From NCBI GenBank assembly GCA_016866255.1, contig VGMY01000006.1:31114-95113 (forward strand): 64,000 nucleotides of DNA. Direction: 5' to 3'. Made by a program: the position numbers and the translations under genes. The stretch comes from Bacteroidota bacterium (lineage in GTDB: Bacteria > Bacteroidota > Bacteroidia > Flavobacteriales_D > Crocinitomicaceae). The notes beneath the pieces are model-generated. The model searched no databases and was not told the DNA's origin. It worked only from the letters and a program-made list of their open reading frames with translations. The first letter of the stretch is position 1. Each line of letters starts with the position of its first letter. This document shows, piece after piece, positions 63,701 through 64,000 of the stretch.

Positions 63701-63770
63701 TGTTTGTAATTTTACCAGCCAACGTAACCCCTGCAAAGAAAACTATTGCTAAAAGAAATATTTTTTTCAT
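63654..63770 (-). CDS. Possible 38-residue signal-peptide frame overlapping the second COG0523 gene
   Basis: The frame from ATG 63770 encodes MKKIFLLAIVFFAGVTLAG, a convincing secretion signal, followed by KITNNEKENNHTYRIFRCR and stop at 63654. It overlaps the GTPase start by 47 bases in another frame. It could be the remnant of a longer exported protein cut off by rearrangement, a leader peptide for the GTPase, or chance. No matching body is present. Confidence 0.35.
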   Translation of the reverse strand: MKKIFLLAIVFFAGVTLAGKITNNEKENNHTYRIFRCR

Positions 63771-63779
63771 TGTTGTGTA

Positions 63780-64000
63780 TTATGTTCCACAGAAGGTTTG
63801 GTAATATTTTTCAAAATTGGATGCCGATGGTTTCAAAAAATCATCTATGCCATCTTGAAGCTCATACGGTTTTGTGATAACGTCTAAAAGTCTTTCAAAA
63901 ACTTTCATATTTCCATTTACTGCTTCATCAAGGGCATTTTCAAGCAAATGATTTCTTGGGATTGTAATGGGATTAACTGCTCCCATTATTTTTATGGCTT
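63780..64000 (-). CDS. selO: Protein adenylyltransferase SelO (YdiU family), C-terminal part only
   Basis: The frame is open from the window edge to the stop at 63780 and gives the last 72 residues or so of a SelO protein: IPRNHLLENALDEAVNGN, FERLLDVITKPYEL, then the terminal YYQTFCGT. SelO proteins are pseudokinase-fold enzymes that transfer AMP to proteins; the Cys third from the end corresponds to the selenocysteine of vertebrate SelO. The start lies outside the window, so ATG 63986 is internal. It ends 9 bases before the small signal-peptide frame. Confidence 0.85.
   Translation of the reverse strand, partial: AIKIMGAVNPITIPRNHLLENALDEAVNGNMKVFERLLDVITKPYELQDGIDDFLKPSASNFEKYYQTFCGT

Noticed and set aside
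1..64000. tRNA, rRNA, transposase, integrase or CRISPR genes
   Set aside because: Intergenic gaps were read for cloverleaf ends, inverted-repeat-bounded transposase frames and direct-repeat arrays; nothing convincing was found. A tRNA missed by eye cannot be excluded.

Overview
This window looks like the chromosome of a member of the Bacteroidota, probably a flavobacterial or Crocinitomicaceae-like aquatic bacterium. The evidence is: several secreted proteins with C-terminal type IX secretion (T9SS) sorting domains; recurring -7 boxes of the form TANNTTTG, the established Bacteroidetes promoter element; a fused alpha/beta 2-oxoacid dehydrogenase E1; paired M16 peptidases; and weak or absent Shine-Dalgarno sequences. 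The family-level placement is inference. There is no phage, insertion sequence, CRISPR array, rRNA or convincing tRNA gene. Both window edges cut a gene: a BNR-repeat protein on the left and a SelO-like protein on the right.

From 1 to 57.4 kb the window is mostly ordinary chromosome. 0-8.3 kb holds secreted proteins and peptidases (BNR protein, pterin dehydratase, TraB-like, an M16 pair, an NlpC/P60 hydrolase). 8.3-16.7 kb holds an arginase/agmatinase-MurQ-phosphoribosyltransferase operon, a radical SAM protein and a complete cyanophycin module: synthetase CphA, cyanophycinase CphB and isoaspartyl dipeptidase, which together make, cut and finally hydrolyse the Asp-Arg storage polymer. 16.9-19.4 kb is rpsO-pnp. 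19.5-31.2 kb holds a 1018-residue calcium-motif T9SS protein, an M1 peptidase, SppA, E1 plus a thioredoxin-like protein, and CutC. 31.3-36.1 kb is grpE-dnaJ-CPBP protease-ABC exporter. 36.1-41.5 kb holds AlkB, MscS, a thioesterase, a DUF1295 protein, a MerR regulator, NlpC, a queuosine-precursor transporter and an MsrB-MsrA fusion. 41.6-45.3 kb has a WG-repeat protein, a TonB-like protein and a self-cleaving-type repressor. 45.4-51.9 kb is thrS-infC-rpmI-rplT followed by an oxidoreductase, a lipoprotein and a sugar transferase. 51.9-57.4 kb is rarA, a lipid A-type acyltransferase and a large T9SS protein in one overlapping operon.

The most unusual region is 57.5-63.7 kb, immediately upstream of rarA. 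All genes here lie on the minus strand and the DNA is visibly richer in A+T. Four imperfect palindromic elements of about 95-147 bp (A-D) alternate with single genes or small operons: element A follows a COG0523 GTPase plus its small partner gene, B follows a parallel beta-helix T9SS protein, C follows a flavin amine oxidase lipoprotein, and D follows a second COG0523 GTPase. The elements share a core (GATTTT..CACTAAACTTC-like) and have inverted ends of the type GCTAAC...GTTAGC. A gene followed by a foldback element, repeated in one orientation, is the architecture of an integron-type gene-cassette array, although no integrase is visible and the end motifs depart from the canonical attC core. 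The first GTPase operon also carries a 7-1-7 palindrome over its promoter, plausibly a zinc (Zur-type) operator, and a canonical G-quadruplex motif lies between the array and rarA.

Start codons were moved from the longest possible reading frame wherever signal peptides, family N-termini or overlap with neighbours argued for it; the reasons are in each entry.
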